Shown: positions 34,845 to 43,748, numbered from the stretch's first letter. The stretch is 64,000 nt of DNA from Arthrobacter bambusae (GCF_022606295.1 NZ_JAHHZS010000004.1:1-64000); one strand, 5' to 3'. Notes: generated by a model from the sequence alone, not told the origin. Numbers and translations: made by a program.

Positions 34845-35169
34845 GGGGGCCTTTCAAGGTTTCCGGCTGGGACCGGAATGGTTGGGGTAGCCCCGCCCTT
34901 CACGCGGGCCAGCCCGACGAGTCGGGGCGGAACGGCGGCGTGATAGGCAAGGCAATCCTTACTCTAATAACAACATGCCATTGTTGCGTAATTCTGGGCA
35001 TGCTGGCGGCCGACTGTTACAAACGTGAACGGGGGCGCTAAATTTGCTCCCGCCGGCGTAAGGAAACCATTAAGGACCGATGCCGGCCGGTCCGTTTGGT
35101 GGTCTGATGAAGGCAGGACGCAACGCCTATCCGGGCTTCGGACTGACCCTCCGTAGGAGCTGATTCACC
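34845..35169. other. 325-base divergent intergenic region
   Basis: It separates the iron-type lipoprotein gene (minus strand) from an unknown gene (plus strand). It contains a DtxR/IdeR-like box at 34944-34961 and an AT-rich stretch at 34961-34990 suited to promoter elements. The final bases hold GTAGGAGC before the ATG at 35170. I see no gene in it. Confidence 0.6.
34944..34961. promoter_or_regulatory. DtxR/IdeR-like iron box
   Basis: TAGGCAAGGCAATCCTTA matches 14 of 18 positions of the actinobacterial iron-box pattern TAGGTAAGGCTAACCTAA as I recall it, and has a symmetric AAGG-N4-CCTT core. It is 100 bases upstream of the iron-type binding protein start. Confidence 0.5.
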
Positions 35170-35823
35170 ATGAAACGCACCGACCTCAGCAAAGAAACCG
35201 CACACGATACCGAGCTTGCCGGCGCGGATCCGGCAGACTACGTCGTGGTCGATGAGCTCGGTGATTTCACCTACTATCCTTCTAAAACCGCCATGCTCAG
35301 GGACCTTGAGTACGTTGAGGAAGCAGCCAGCATCCTGGACCGGGCAGGCAACAACTTCCATTTGACGTTGGAGGAGGGCCGGAAGCTGAACTTAGGCTCC
35401 TCGTTCGGCCGGGTCGAATTCACGTGGCTCCGCCAAACCTGGATCACCGACCGACGCCGGGAACCGCAAGCGCATCGGCTGCTCCGCCTCTACCCCACAA
35501 CGCTGGATGCCCTCCTGGCCGGAATATTCGAGACTCTCACCTTGGAGCTCGCCAGCAGCGCCACAAGTTCGCCCTGGGTAGTGGATGTAGAGGGCGAAGA
35601 GACCCATCCCGCGACACTCAGGGACGTCGATGGCCTCCTCGCGCGGCTGGATCACTTTGAACGTGTCACTGTGCGCGATCCCTTCGGACACGACTACCGG
35701 CCGATTCGTCACTCACCGCACCGCCTCCACGCCCCTGGCACGGGGACGATCTACTACGTGGAGATTGAACCCCACGGCGGAGAGGCCGGGCACGCTCCCA
35801 CGCTTTCCGACAACTTGCCCTGA
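35170..35823 (+). CDS. Conserved hypothetical protein, 217 aa
   Basis: I do not recognise a family. The protein is soluble, acidic, without signal peptide or membrane segment. Its N-terminal third is rich in Asp/Glu (DPADYVVVDELGDF), the middle has a Leu-rich helix (TLDALLAGIFETLTLELASS) and the last 50 residues are rich in His and Pro (RPIRHSPHRLHAPG). Start ATG at 35170 with GTAGGAGC upstream and continuous coding bias make it a real gene. It may share its promoter region with the divergent iron-type lipoprotein gene. Confidence 0.7.
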   Translation: MKRTDLSKETAHDTELAGADPADYVVVDELGDFTYYPSKTAMLRDLEYVEEAASILDRAGNNFHLTLEEGRKLNLGSSFGRVEFTWLRQTWITDRRREPQAHRLLRLYPTTLDALLAGIFETLTLELASSATSSPWVVDVEGEETHPATLRDVDGLLARLDHFERVTVRDPFGHDYRPIRHSPHRLHAPGTGTIYYVEIEPHGGEAGHAPTLSDNLP

Positions 35824-35878
35824 GCTCCTTGGATATGGGATTACCGGCCTGTAGACGCGTTCTGCGATAGTTGGGGAC

Positions 35879-36313
35879 ATGGTGAACGTCCAGACCGAAA
35901 TACTGATCCGGCAGCCCCGCGAGATCGTGGCAAGTTATGCTTCCAATCCGGACAACGCGCCGGTCTGGTACGTGAACATACGATCTGCACAATGGCAGAC
36001 GCCGAAGCCGCTCGCGGTGGGATCCCGGGTTGCCTTCACCGCACGATTCCTGGGCCGAAATCTGGACTATGTCTACGAATTCACCGAGCTTGTCCCCGGC
36101 GAGAAACTCACCATGCGCACAAGCCAAGGTCCTTTCCCTATGCGGACCACGTACACCTGGTCCGATGAGAATGGCGCCACCCGCATGACGCTCCGCAACA
36201 CAGGCGAACCTTCCGGGTTCTCTGCCCTTGCAGGCATCGTCATGGCGCCAATGATGCGCGCGGCCATGCGCAAGGACCTGGAGAACCTCAAGAAGATCCT
36301 CGAAGCCAGCTAG
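35879..36313 (+). CDS. SRPBCC (START-like) family protein
   Basis: A 144-aa helix-grip protein of the polyketide cyclase/SRPBCC type. It shows the alternating strands and typical segments VTFTARFLG-like VAFTARFLGRNLDYVYEFTELVPGEK, RTTYTWSDENGATRMTLRN and a long C-terminal helix ending APMMRAAMRKDLENLKKIL. Such proteins bind hydrophobic ligands; many are stand-alone and uncharacterised. The ATG at 35879 has GGGGAC just upstream. No operon partner is evident. Confidence 0.8.
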   Translation: MVNVQTEILIRQPREIVASYASNPDNAPVWYVNIRSAQWQTPKPLAVGSRVAFTARFLGRNLDYVYEFTELVPGEKLTMRTSQGPFPMRTTYTWSDENGATRMTLRNTGEPSGFSALAGIVMAPMMRAAMRKDLENLKKILEAS

Positions 36314-36316
36314 AAA

Positions 36317-36392
36317 CGTCGGCCCCAGGCTCTCCCCCCTCGGCTGCGAATGGCCGACGCGGCGGCTGCGAATCTTAGCGGCCGCCGCTTCC
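36317..36392. terminator. Bidirectional GC-rich hairpin region
   Basis: Two stems lie between the converging SRPBCC and ridA genes: CGTCGGCC/GGCCGACG with a 27-base loop and GCGGCGGC/GCCGCCGC with a 14-base loop. No T-run is present. They may end transcription from both sides. Confidence 0.4.
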
Positions 36393-36409
36393 GCGTTAAG
36401 CGCTAAGCG

Positions 36410-36790
36410 CTAGGGCACGACGGCGACCACGTCGATCTCGACGAGGAAGTCACCCAGGAACGAGCCCACCGTTGTCCGGGCCGGGTACGGGGTTTCGACG
36501 AACGTTTCGTAGACGGTGTTGAATCCTGCAAAGTCGCGGCCCGGATGGTGCAGGTGCACCGTCGCTTTGACAACGTGGGAGAAGTCGAGCCCGTACGCGG
36601 CCAAGACGGCGCCAAGGTTGTTCATGGCCTGGAGTGCCTGCTCTTCAATGGTGGTTCCCACGGCGTCACCGCTGATGGGGTCATGCGGAGTCTGGCCAGC
36701 CGTGTAGAGGAAGCCGTTGGCGACGACGGCCTGGGAGTAGGGGCCGGCAGGACTGGGGGCGAGTTCGGTTGTGACCTGCTTGCGGGACAT
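36410..36790 (-). CDS. ridA: RidA family enamine/imine deaminase
   Basis: A 126-aa YjgF/YER057c/UK114 family protein that hydrolyses reactive enamines formed by PLP enzymes. The family's active-site arginine lies in PYPARTTVGSFL, preceded by VVKATVHL, and the C-terminus LVEIDVVAVVP is typical. The ATG at 36790 follows AAAGGA. Directly upstream on the same strand lies the 3' end of an amino acid ABC transporter ATPase gene, 52 bases away, so ridA probably once closed an amino acid uptake operon. Confidence 0.92.
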   Translation of the reverse strand: MSRKQVTTELAPSPAGPYSQAVVANGFLYTAGQTPHDPISGDAVGTTIEEQALQAMNNLGAVLAAYGLDFSHVVKATVHLHHPGRDFAGFNTVYETFVETPYPARTTVGSFLGDFLVEIDVVAVVP

Positions 36791-36842
36791 GGATGAGTTC
36801 CTTTCCGGGGACCGGCCGTTGGCCGGCCGGGATTGCTGATGT

Positions 36843-37028
36843 TTAGAGGACCTTCGAGAGGAAGGCCTGGGCGCGTTCGTGTTGCGGGTTGCCCAGGACG
36901 TCCTCGGGCCTGCCGCTTTCAACAACTACCCCTTGGTCCATGAAGACCACCTGATCGCTGACTTGGCGCGCGAAGCCCAATTCGTGCGTGACCACCACCA
37001 TGGTCATCCCGGCTTCAGCCGCAGAAAC
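36843..37028 (-). pseudogene. 3' fragment of a polar amino acid ABC transporter ATPase gene
   Basis: The minus strand encodes about 62 codons reading [19 protein letters not shown] and then VVFMDQG up to a proper end (AQAFLSKVL, stop). This is the D-loop to C-terminus of a GlnQ/HisP-type ATPase, including the H-loop in VTHE. A TGA stands in frame about 13 codons before the recognisable part, and no Walker A, signature or start is present before the deacetylase gene. It is a remnant whose 5' four fifths are missing. Confidence 0.8.
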
Positions 37029-37132
37029 GGCTCTGGCTCTGGCTGCGGCTCACAACCATGGACCTGGCGGTTGACGCGGAATGGGCGACAGCGCCAACCG
37101 CATCCAAGTAGCAGGACCTCTTTCCCGCCGAT

Positions 37133-40100
37133 TCAGCCGTTGGTGAGGGTGACGTCGTCGAGGTACATCCAGGTGTCGTCGGCGGGGCTGGAGCCGTCGA
37201 GGTGGACGTTGAACCAGAGGATGATGGTCTGGCCTTTGTAGGCGGTGAGGTCGGCGGTGAGCTGGGTCCAGGTGCCGTTGTTGTTGCAGAGTTTGAACAG
37301 GCTTCCCAGGGTGGTGCCGGTGGTGGTGCGGGCTTGTGCCTCCATCCAGTCGTAGGGGCAGGCGTTGCCGGTGCAGGGGTCTTCCTGGCTGTGGGGCTGG
37401 TACCAGAAGGACAGGGTGGTGGTTCCAGTGGCGGGGACGGTGATGGTCTGGGACAGGCTGCTGTCGCCCAAGGGTTCCGCACCCGAAGCCAGGCCCAAAA
37501 GTGCCGAGCCCGTGCCGGTGTGGGCGACGGTGGAGGCCACGGGCGCTTTGACGCCGCCGGTGGTCCATGCGGTGAGCCCGGATTCGAAGCCGCCGTTGGT
37601 GATGGCCGAGGTTGTCGTGCCCGTCGGGGTGACAGCGGCAGAAGCGGCCGACGCGGGGGAGGTGCCGATGGCGTTCGTAGCGGTCACCGTGAACGTATAG
37701 GCGGTGCCGTTAGTCAGCCCCGTGACGTTCGCCGTCGTCGCCGGCGGGTTCCCGGTCACGGTGACCGGGGCCAGGGCGGTGGCGCCTGCGTGCGGCGTGA
37801 CCGCGTACGAGGTGATCGCGGAGCCGCCGTTGGCCGGCGCAGTCCAGGACACGGTTGCCGAGGCATTACCTGCCGTCGCGGTCACGCCGGTGGGCGCGGC
37901 GGGTGCCGTCGCACCCGCCGTCGGGGTGACAGCGGCAGAAGCGGCCGACGCCGGGGAGGTGCCGATGGCGTTCGTAGCGGTCACCGTGAACGTATAGGCG
38001 GTGCCGTTAGTCAGCCCCGTGACGTTTGCCGTCGTCGCCGGCGGGTTCCCGGTCACGGCGACCGGCGCCAGGGCGGTGGCGCCTGCGTGCGGCGTGACCG
38101 CGTACGAGGTGATCGCGGAGCCGCCGTTGGCCGGCGCGGTCCAGGACACGGTTGCCGAGGCGTTACCTGCCGTCGCCGTCACGCCGGTGGGTGCGGCGGG
38201 CGCCGTCGGCGTCGTTTGGGTGTTGGTGAGGGTGACGTCGTCGAGGTACATCCAAGTGTCATCCGCCGGGCTGGAGCCGTCGAGGTGGACGTTGAACCAG
38301 AGCACGATGGTCTGGCCGTTGTAGGCGGACAGGTTGGCGCTGAGCTGGGTCCAGATGCCGTTATTGTTGCAGAGCTTGAAGAGGCTGCCCAGGACCGTGC
38401 CGCTCGTGGAGCGGACCTGCGCTTCCATCCAGTCGTACCTGCACGCGGTGCCTGTGCAGGTCTCGTCAGCCGTGTGCGGCTGGTACCAGAAGGACAGTGT
38501 GGATGTCCCGGAAGCGGGCATGGTGATGGTCTGGGACAGGTTGCTGTCGCCCAGCGGCTCGGCCCCCGATGCCAGGCCCAACAACGCAGAACCCGTGCCG
38601 GTGTGGGCGGTGGTCGAGGCAACCGGCGCTTTGACCCCTCCGGTGGTCCAGGAGCTAAGTCCGGATTCGAAACCGCCGTTGACGACACCGGGAACGGGCG
38701 CCGTGGGAGTCACTGGCGGTGAGGCGGCCGACGGCACCGATGTCCCGACGGCGTTGCTCGCCGTCACCGTGAACGTATAGGCCGTGCCGTTGCTCAGGCC
38801 GGTGACGGTCGCCGTCGTCGAGGGCGGATTACCGGAGACCGTCACCGGAGCCAATGCCGTGCCACCGGACGAAGGCGTCACCGTATAGGAAGTGATCGGG
38901 GAGCCGCCGTTGGCAGGCGCCGTCCACGACACCACCGCGGAAGCATTACCCGCCGTCGCGGTCACCCCGGTCGGAGCGGCCGGAACTGTTGGAGCCGTGG
39001 GAGTGACGGGCGCCGACGCCGCGGACTGGGGTGACGTCCCGACGGCGTTGGTGGCCGTCACCGTGAACGAGTAGGCCGTGCCGTTGCTCAGGCCGGTGAC
39101 GGTCGCCGTCGTCGAGGGCGGATTACCGGAGACCGTCACGGGAGCCAGTGCCGTGCCGCCGGACGAAGGCGTCACCGTATAGGAAGTGATCGGGGAGCCG
39201 CCGTTGGCAGGCGCCGTCCACGACACCACCGCGGAAGCATTACCCGCCGTGGCGGTCACGCCGGTGGGAGCCGCCGGCGCCGTCGAGGCAGCAGGACTGA
39301 CGTCGATCATCGAGTAGTCATCGGTGGTGATCGAGCCGTTGGACTGGATGTTCAGGCCGTAGCTGATACCGGAGGCGCCTGCCGGAAGGGCAGGCGTGGT
39401 CCAGGTGATCTGTGTCCAGTTGCTGCTCGCGTTGAACAACGGGCTCGCCGTCCAGTAGGTCCAATACCCCGTTCCAGTGCGGTAGTAGACCTCGAATTGG
39501 GTGATGACATTGGACTTATACCAGGCGCTGAGCTGATAGATATGGCCCGGAGTGCCCGTGGGTGAGCAGCCGCCAAGGTCCAGGGCCGGCAGGAGCTTCG
39601 CGTCACCGCTGACGTAGCCGCTCATGGTCAGCAGTTCCGCGTTGTTGCCTGTGTGGCCAGGCGAGACCACTGAAAAGCTGGGGGTGTTGGTGCCGTATCC
39701 CCCCGCAGCCCAGCACAGCGGAATCCCGCTGGTCAGCGTCTCGAGGCTCGGGTTCTGGATCATGTTGGTTCCCTGTGGTGGCGGAGGCGGCACCGGCGGA
39801 CCCGAGACGAGCGGCTGGACCGGGCCACCGATGACCTGGTCAACCGTTTTCACGGCAACGCTGCCTGCCGTCTGTTGTTGCGCCAGCCAGGAGGCGAATT
39901 GGTTGAACAGGCTGGGGCTGATGGTCAGCGTCGGATCGGTCCCCACCGCGATGTGGTGGAACGTCAGCTGAACCCAGCCACCGCCGGCCGCCTGGGCCCT
40001 GGTGACGGAGTTTTCAAGGTTGGACAGCGTCCATGTGCTGTCCACTTCCTCCGGCGCCGCGGTGTCATAAGGGTTGGCGGGCGGGATGGTCTCAGCAGCC

Positions 40101-40648
40101 GGAAGCCCGGGATCGTCCTTGCTGTAAAGGTCTCCGAGCCCGCGTGCGCTGTTGAAACCGCAATTCTTCACGATGGTCTGCACGGCAGGATCCAAGGAAG
40201 CGAAGGGGTAGGCGAAGCTCGTGACTTTGAAGCCCATGTTTGCCAAGGCGACCCGGCCGTTGCACACCTGCCGGGTCACTTCATCCGACGTCAACGTGAC
40301 CAGGTCAGGGTGGGTGACCGTGTGCCCGGCAATCTCATTGCCGTCCGCAGCGAGTTGCTGCAGGTTCGCCGACGTGAAATAGCTCGGCTGATCGATCCAT
40401 CCGGAGACCGTGTAAAAGGTGCCATGAAGCCCCAAGTTCTTCATGGTGGCAGCGGCGGTCAACTGGTCCGCGTTGCTGTCATCAAAGGTCAGGGAAATGA
40501 CAGTGTTGGCTGCGGCATGCGCGGGCAGAGCAAAGCCGCTGAGCAGTGCCAGGACCATCGCTGCGCACGCTCCGACGGCGGCCCAACGGACCCGGAAGCG
40601 CCGCTTAACCGTCTGCTCATGCGTCGAGGATCCAGCCACTCCACTCAC
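37133..40648 (-). CDS. Secreted modular polysaccharide deacetylase with FnIII and carbohydrate-binding-like modules
   Basis: An exported protein of about 1171 aa. After a signal peptide (ending ALPAHA near residue 45) comes a NodB/CE4 domain: TFDD motif (D56, D57), H109-TVT-H113, and the late catalytic segment VQLTFHHIAV. Then follow a jelly-roll-like module (starting MIQNPSLETLTSG), two FnIII repeats, a second binding-like module (NGGFESGLSSWTTGG to YLDDVTLTN), two further FnIII repeats and a third module nearly identical to the second. It probably deacetylates an extracellular glycan such as chitin, xylan or peptidoglycan. The GTG at 40648 is a best guess; GTGs at 40639 and 40795 are alternatives. 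Confidence 0.85.
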   Translation of the reverse strand: MSGVAGSSTHEQTVKRRFRVRWAAVGACAAMVLALLSGFALPAHAAANTVISLTFDDSNADQLTAAATMKNLGLHGTFYTVSGWIDQPSYFTSANLQQLAADGNEIAGHTVTHPDLVTLTSDEVTRQVCNGRVALANMGFKVTSFAYPFASLDPAVQTIVKNCGFNSARGLGDLYSKDDPGLPAAETIPPANPYDTAAPEEVDSTWTLSNLENSVTRAQAAGGGWVQLTFHHIAVGTDPTLTISPSLFNQFASWLAQQQTAGSVAVKTVDQVIGGPVQPLVSGPPVPPPPPQGTNMIQNPSLETLTSGIPLCWAAGGYGTNTPSFSVVSPGHTGNNAELLTMSGYVSGDAKLLPALDLGGCSPTGTPGHIYQLSAWYKSNVITQFEVYYRTGTGYWTYWTASPLFNASSNWTQITWTTPALPAGASGISYGLNIQSNGSITTDDYSMIDVSPAASTAPAAPTGVTATAGNASAVVSWTAPANGGSPITSYTVTPSSGGTALAPVTVSGNPPSTTATVTGLSNGTAYSFTVTATNAVGTSPQSAASAPVTPTAPTVPAAPTGVTATAGNASAVVSWTAPANGGSPITSYTVTPSSGGTALAPVTVSGNPPSTTATVTGLSNGTAYTFTVTASNAVGTSVPSAASPPVTPTAPVPGVVNGGFESGLSSWTTGGVKAPVASTTAHTGTGSALLGLASGAEPLGDSNLSQTITMPASGTSTLSFWYQPHTADETCTGTACRYDWMEAQVRSTSGTVLGSLFKLCNNNGIWTQLSANLSAYNGQTIVLWFNVHLDGSSPADDTWMYLDDVTLTNTQTTPTAPAAPTGVTATAGNASATVSWTAPANGGSAITSYAVTPHAGATALAPVAVTGNPPATTANVTGLTNGTAYTFTVTATNAIGTSPASAASAAVTPTAGATAPAAPTGVTATAGNASATVSWTAPANGGSAITSYAVTPHAGATALAPVTVTGNPPATTANVTGLTNGTAYTFTVTATNAIGTSPASAASAAVTPTGTTTSAITNGGFESGLTAWTTGGVKAPVASTVAHTGTGSALLGLASGAEPLGDSSLSQTITVPATGTTTLSFWYQPHSQEDPCTGNACPYDWMEAQARTTTGTTLGSLFKLCNNNGTWTQLTADLTAYKGQTIILWFNVHLDGSSPADDTWMYLDDVTLTNG
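37140..38700. repeat. Near-identical module repeats inside the deacetylase gene
   Basis: The binding-like module at about 37140-37600 recurs at about 38223-38690. FnIII units at 37623-37908 and 37920-38205 are 297 bases apart and differ at only about eight positions. A second FnIII pair at about 38700-38994 and 38995-39288 repeats with a 294-base offset. These are coding tandem repeats prone to unequal recombination and to assembly collapse. Confidence 0.85.
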
Positions 40649-40837
40649 CGTCCATTCGAAGCCGGGGCAACCGTCAAGGATGGAAGCATTCCCACCCTGG
40701 GTCTTCGGCGATGATAGGGCGATGAATCCGGCCGCGTCTTGAGTGGGCTCACCCGGCCGGCAGCAGCTGCGGGCCGCGACCCTGAGTGTGCTCACCTGAT
40801 TCGGCGGCAGAGAGGCGCGCGGGCACCCCCGAGTTGG

Positions 40838-42220
40838 TTAACTAAGCTTGAGCGCCTTGACCGCACTCAACACCTTGATGAGGGATTCCTTGGCGTCGCC
40901 AAACAGCAGTGTGGTCTGGGGTTCGTACATGAGTTCGTTCTCGATTCCCGCGAATCCCGGCCGCATGGAGCGCTTCAGGAAGACTACTTGGCGCGCGTCG
41001 GCCACTTCGAGGATGGGCATGCCGTAGATCGGCGAACCTGCGGTGGTTTTCGCGGCGGGATTGACGACGTCGTTCGCGCCGACCACCAGCGCGACGTCGG
41101 CTGTCCGGAATTCCGAGTTGATTTCGCCCATTTCCTTGAGGGACTCATAGGGCACATTGGCTTCGGCAAGCAGGACGTTCATGTGCCCGGGCATGCGGCC
41201 GGCCACCGGGTGGATCGCGAAATCCACGTCGATCCCCCTCGCCTCCAAGGCAAGGGCCAGTTCCGCCGCCGTGTGCTGCCCCTGGGCCACGGCAAGGCCG
41301 TAACCGGGAACGATGATGACCCGTTGTGCATAGCCAAGGAGCACGGCCACGTCTTCCGGGCTGGAGGAGCGGACGGGCCGATCGCTCACCGCCGTCGAGC
41401 CCGCCGTCGAGCCTCCCTTGAACGCGCCAAAGAGGATACCCGCAACACTGCGGCCCATGGCCGCCGCCATGGCCCTCGTGAGGATGGTGCCCGAGGCGCC
41501 CACCAAGGTGCCGGCCACCACCAAGAGCACATTGCCAAGCACCAGGCCCGAGGCAGCTACGGCCAGGCCCGTGAAGGCATTCAGCAGCGAGATGACGATC
41601 GGCACGTCCGCGCCGCCCACCGGCAATACCAGCAGGACGCCTGCCGCCAACCCCAGCACCAAGAGCAGCAGCGCGAGCGCGAGGGAGCCGCTGAAAACGA
41701 CGGCGACGGCGGCACCCACCGCCGCGAGCAGCACCGCCCCCATGAGGGTCGGCAGGCCGGCGAACACCACCGGACGGGTGGTCATGAGCTCCTGCAGTTT
41801 GGAAAAAGTGATGGCGGAACCTGCGAACGACACCGCCCCCACCAGCAGCGTGAAGACAATGGCCACGCGCACCCAGCGGTCGCCAGTGTGCGCGAGTTCC
41901 AGAAGCGCAACAAGCGCCGCGGCGCCGCCGCCCACGCCGTTGAACAGCGCCACGAGCTGCGGCATCTGGGTCATCTTGACCTGCCGCGCGACCGGCGCGG
42001 CCACGCCCGAACCAACCACCATTGCGCCCACGATCCAGGGAACATTGTCCATTTTGACGGACATGAACACCGTGGCGACGGCGAGCGCCGCACCGAATGC
42101 GCCCACGAGGTTGCCCCGCCGGGCGGTTCGCGGGGAGTTGAGTCCCTTGAGGGCGAGGATGAAGCACACGGCAGCCGCGAGGTAGAGAAGCGAGGTCCAC
42201 ACCGGGTCGATGAGGGTCAT
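40838..42220 (-). CDS. pntB: NAD(P) transhydrogenase beta subunit
   Basis: A 460-aa membrane protein that binds NADP(H) and couples hydride transfer with NADH to proton flow. About nine helices fill residues 1-270; the C-terminal NADP-binding domain III shows VIIVPGYGLAVAQGQH, HPVAGRMPGHMNVLLAEA and VALVVGANDVVNPAA, all typical. The ATG at 42220 overlaps the pntAB stop (ATGA). It ends the three-gene operon and supplies NADPH for biosynthesis. Confidence 0.96.
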   Translation of the reverse strand: MTLIDPVWTSLLYLAAAVCFILALKGLNSPRTARRGNLVGAFGAALAVATVFMSVKMDNVPWIVGAMVVGSGVAAPVARQVKMTQMPQLVALFNGVGGGAAALVALLELAHTGDRWVRVAIVFTLLVGAVSFAGSAITFSKLQELMTTRPVVFAGLPTLMGAVLLAAVGAAVAVVFSGSLALALLLLVLGLAAGVLLVLPVGGADVPIVISLLNAFTGLAVAASGLVLGNVLLVVAGTLVGASGTILTRAMAAAMGRSVAGILFGAFKGGSTAGSTAVSDRPVRSSSPEDVAVLLGYAQRVIIVPGYGLAVAQGQHTAAELALALEARGIDVDFAIHPVAGRMPGHMNVLLAEANVPYESLKEMGEINSEFRTADVALVVGANDVVNPAAKTTAGSPIYGMPILEVADARQVVFLKRSMRPGFAGIENELMYEPQTTLLFGDAKESLIKVLSAVKALKLS

Positions 42221-42558
42221 CGCGTGCGCTCCTTCGACTCAGCCTCTACGGGCCCGGCCTTACCTCCGGGCGGTGCCACGCGTTGACGGCCGCGGAACAT
42301 CTCCAGCATGCGGTCCGTCACCACAAAGCCGCCCACCAGGTTGGCGGTGGCGAGGACGACGGCGAGCAACGCCACCGCGAGGACCCACGGATCCGAGGCC
42401 TGACCGGCGACGATGATCGCCCCCACCAGGATGATTCCGTGGATGGCGTTGGCCCCTGACATCAAGGGGGTGTGCAGCGTGCTGGAAACCTTGGAGACCA
42501 CTTCGAAGCCAACGAAGACGGCCAGGACGGTGATAGTGAGCAGGGCGATGCCGTCCAT
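42217..42558 (-). CDS. pntAB: NAD(P) transhydrogenase alpha subunit part 2 (membrane)
   Basis: A 113-aa membrane piece with three to four helices; LHTPLMSGANAIHGIILVGA is the conserved segment of transhydrogenase domain II. In this three-subunit layout, common in actinobacteria and Rhodospirillum, the alpha subunit is split. The ATG at 42558 follows GAGGGGG and shares a base with the pntAA stop (TGATG); its stop overlaps pntB. Confidence 0.94.
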   Translation of the reverse strand: MDGIALLTITVLAVFVGFEVVSKVSSTLHTPLMSGANAIHGIILVGAIIVAGQASDPWVLAVALLAVVLATANLVGGFVVTDRMLEMFRGRQRVAPPGGKAGPVEAESKERTR

Positions 42559-43748
42559 CAGGAAACCCCCTCGTTGGCGGTGCTGACAGGTTCCGCCGTC
42601 TCGGCGGAGAGCGCCGCAAGGGCCTCCGCCGTCGGACCGTGCCGCACCTCGCCGTCGTGCGTCAGGCACGCACCCGCCACCACCTCATCACCGAAGTCGG
42701 GGACGACGGCGCCGTCACACGTCATCAGTGCCAGCAGGTTCGCGACGTTCTTCGCGTAGAGGCGCGATGCGTCCGCGGGCATGGCGGAGGCGGCATCCTT
42801 CATCCCCACGAGAGTGACTGCGCCCTGGCCGTCCGCCGTCGGGATTTGAAGATCCAGGCCCGGCACCGAGCCTTCCACGTTGCCGCCGGATTCCGCGGCG
42901 AGGTCCACCACCACCGAGCCCGGGCGCATGTGCTGGACCATCTCGCGGCTCACCAGGAGGGGGGCCCGCCGCCCGGGGACCGCCGCCGTCGTGATGAGCA
43001 CGTCCGCTTGGGCCACGTGCGGGGCGAGCAGCTCACGCTGCAGGGCACCGCGGTCGGCGCTGAGCTCGCGCGCGTAGCCGCCGGACGATTCGGCCGTCTC
43101 GACGTCGAGCTTGATGAAGGTGCCGCCCATGGACGCGACCTCGTCCGCCGAGGCCGGCCGGATGTCGTTGGCGGAGACCCGTGCGCCCAGCCGCTTCGCG
43201 GTGCCGATGGCCTGCAGTCCTGCCACGCCCGCACCGAGCACCAGCACGCGGGCCGGGGGAATGGTTCCCGCGGCCGTCATATAGAGCGGGAAGAAGCGCG
43301 GGAGGCGCATTGCCGCCTCGAGCACGCAGCGGTACCCGGCCACGAGTGCCTGGGACGTGAGCGCGTCCATGGATTGTGCCCGGGAAATGCGCGGCACCAA
43401 CTCAAGGGCGAAGGAAGTCACACCCGCATCGGCGAGCGCGCGGACGGTAGGAAGTTCCGACGACGGCGAGGCCAGGCCTACAGTGACGGCGCCCCGCCGC
43501 AGCGCAGCCGCCGTCGTGGGTTCGAGGGGGCGGACGTGCGCGAAGACATCCAGTTTGGCCAGATCCAGGGCGGGGACGATGAGGGCGCCTGCCTTCCGGT
43601 AGTGCTCGTCGCTGTGCCCCGCGGCCGTTCCCGCTCCGCTTTCGACGACGACTTCCAGGCCGAGTCCGGCCAACTGCGTGACAGTCTCCGGCGTCGCAGC
43701 CACACGCCGCTCACCGTCCAGGCGTTCCCGAGCTATGCCAAGTTTCAC
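42558..43748 (-). CDS. pntAA: NAD(P) transhydrogenase alpha subunit part 1 (soluble, NAD-binding)
   Basis: A 396-aa soluble domain I that binds NAD(H) and resembles alanine dehydrogenase. Visible segments are GIARERLDGERRVAATPETV, RISRAQSMDALTSQA, the Rossmann loop VLVLGAGVAGLQAIGTAKRLGA (GxGxxG) and DLAAESGGNVEG. The GTG at 43748 follows GGGAG. It is the first gene of the pnt operon; the plus-strand reductase gene diverges from it 227 bases upstream. Confidence 0.95.
   Translation of the reverse strand: MKLGIARERLDGERRVAATPETVTQLAGLGLEVVVESGAGTAAGHSDEHYRKAGALIVPALDLAKLDVFAHVRPLEPTTAAALRRGAVTVGLASPSSELPTVRALADAGVTSFALELVPRISRAQSMDALTSQALVAGYRCVLEAAMRLPRFFPLYMTAAGTIPPARVLVLGAGVAGLQAIGTAKRLGARVSANDIRPASADEVASMGGTFIKLDVETAESSGGYARELSADRGALQRELLAPHVAQADVLITTAAVPGRRAPLLVSREMVQHMRPGSVVVDLAAESGGNVEGSVPGLDLQIPTADGQGAVTLVGMKDAASAMPADASRLYAKNVANLLALMTCDGAVVPDFGDEVVAGACLTHDGEVRHGPTAEALAALSAETAEPVSTANEGVS

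Noticed and set aside
37202..38722. 506-codon plus-strand frame opposite the deacetylase gene
   Set aside because: Repetitive Gly/Arg/Val text mirrors the FnIII and binding modules on the minus strand; no start signal.
37623..39290. Regularly spaced repeats that might be taken for a repeat array such as CRISPR
   Set aside because: Units are about 295 bp, in frame and code for FnIII domains; there are no short repeats with unique spacers and no cas genes.
40739..42286. Long plus-strand open reading frame of 515 codons opposite pntB
   Set aside because: It is the complement of a well-supported membrane protein gene in high-GC DNA; its product is a low-complexity Arg/His/Gly-rich text with no family signature.
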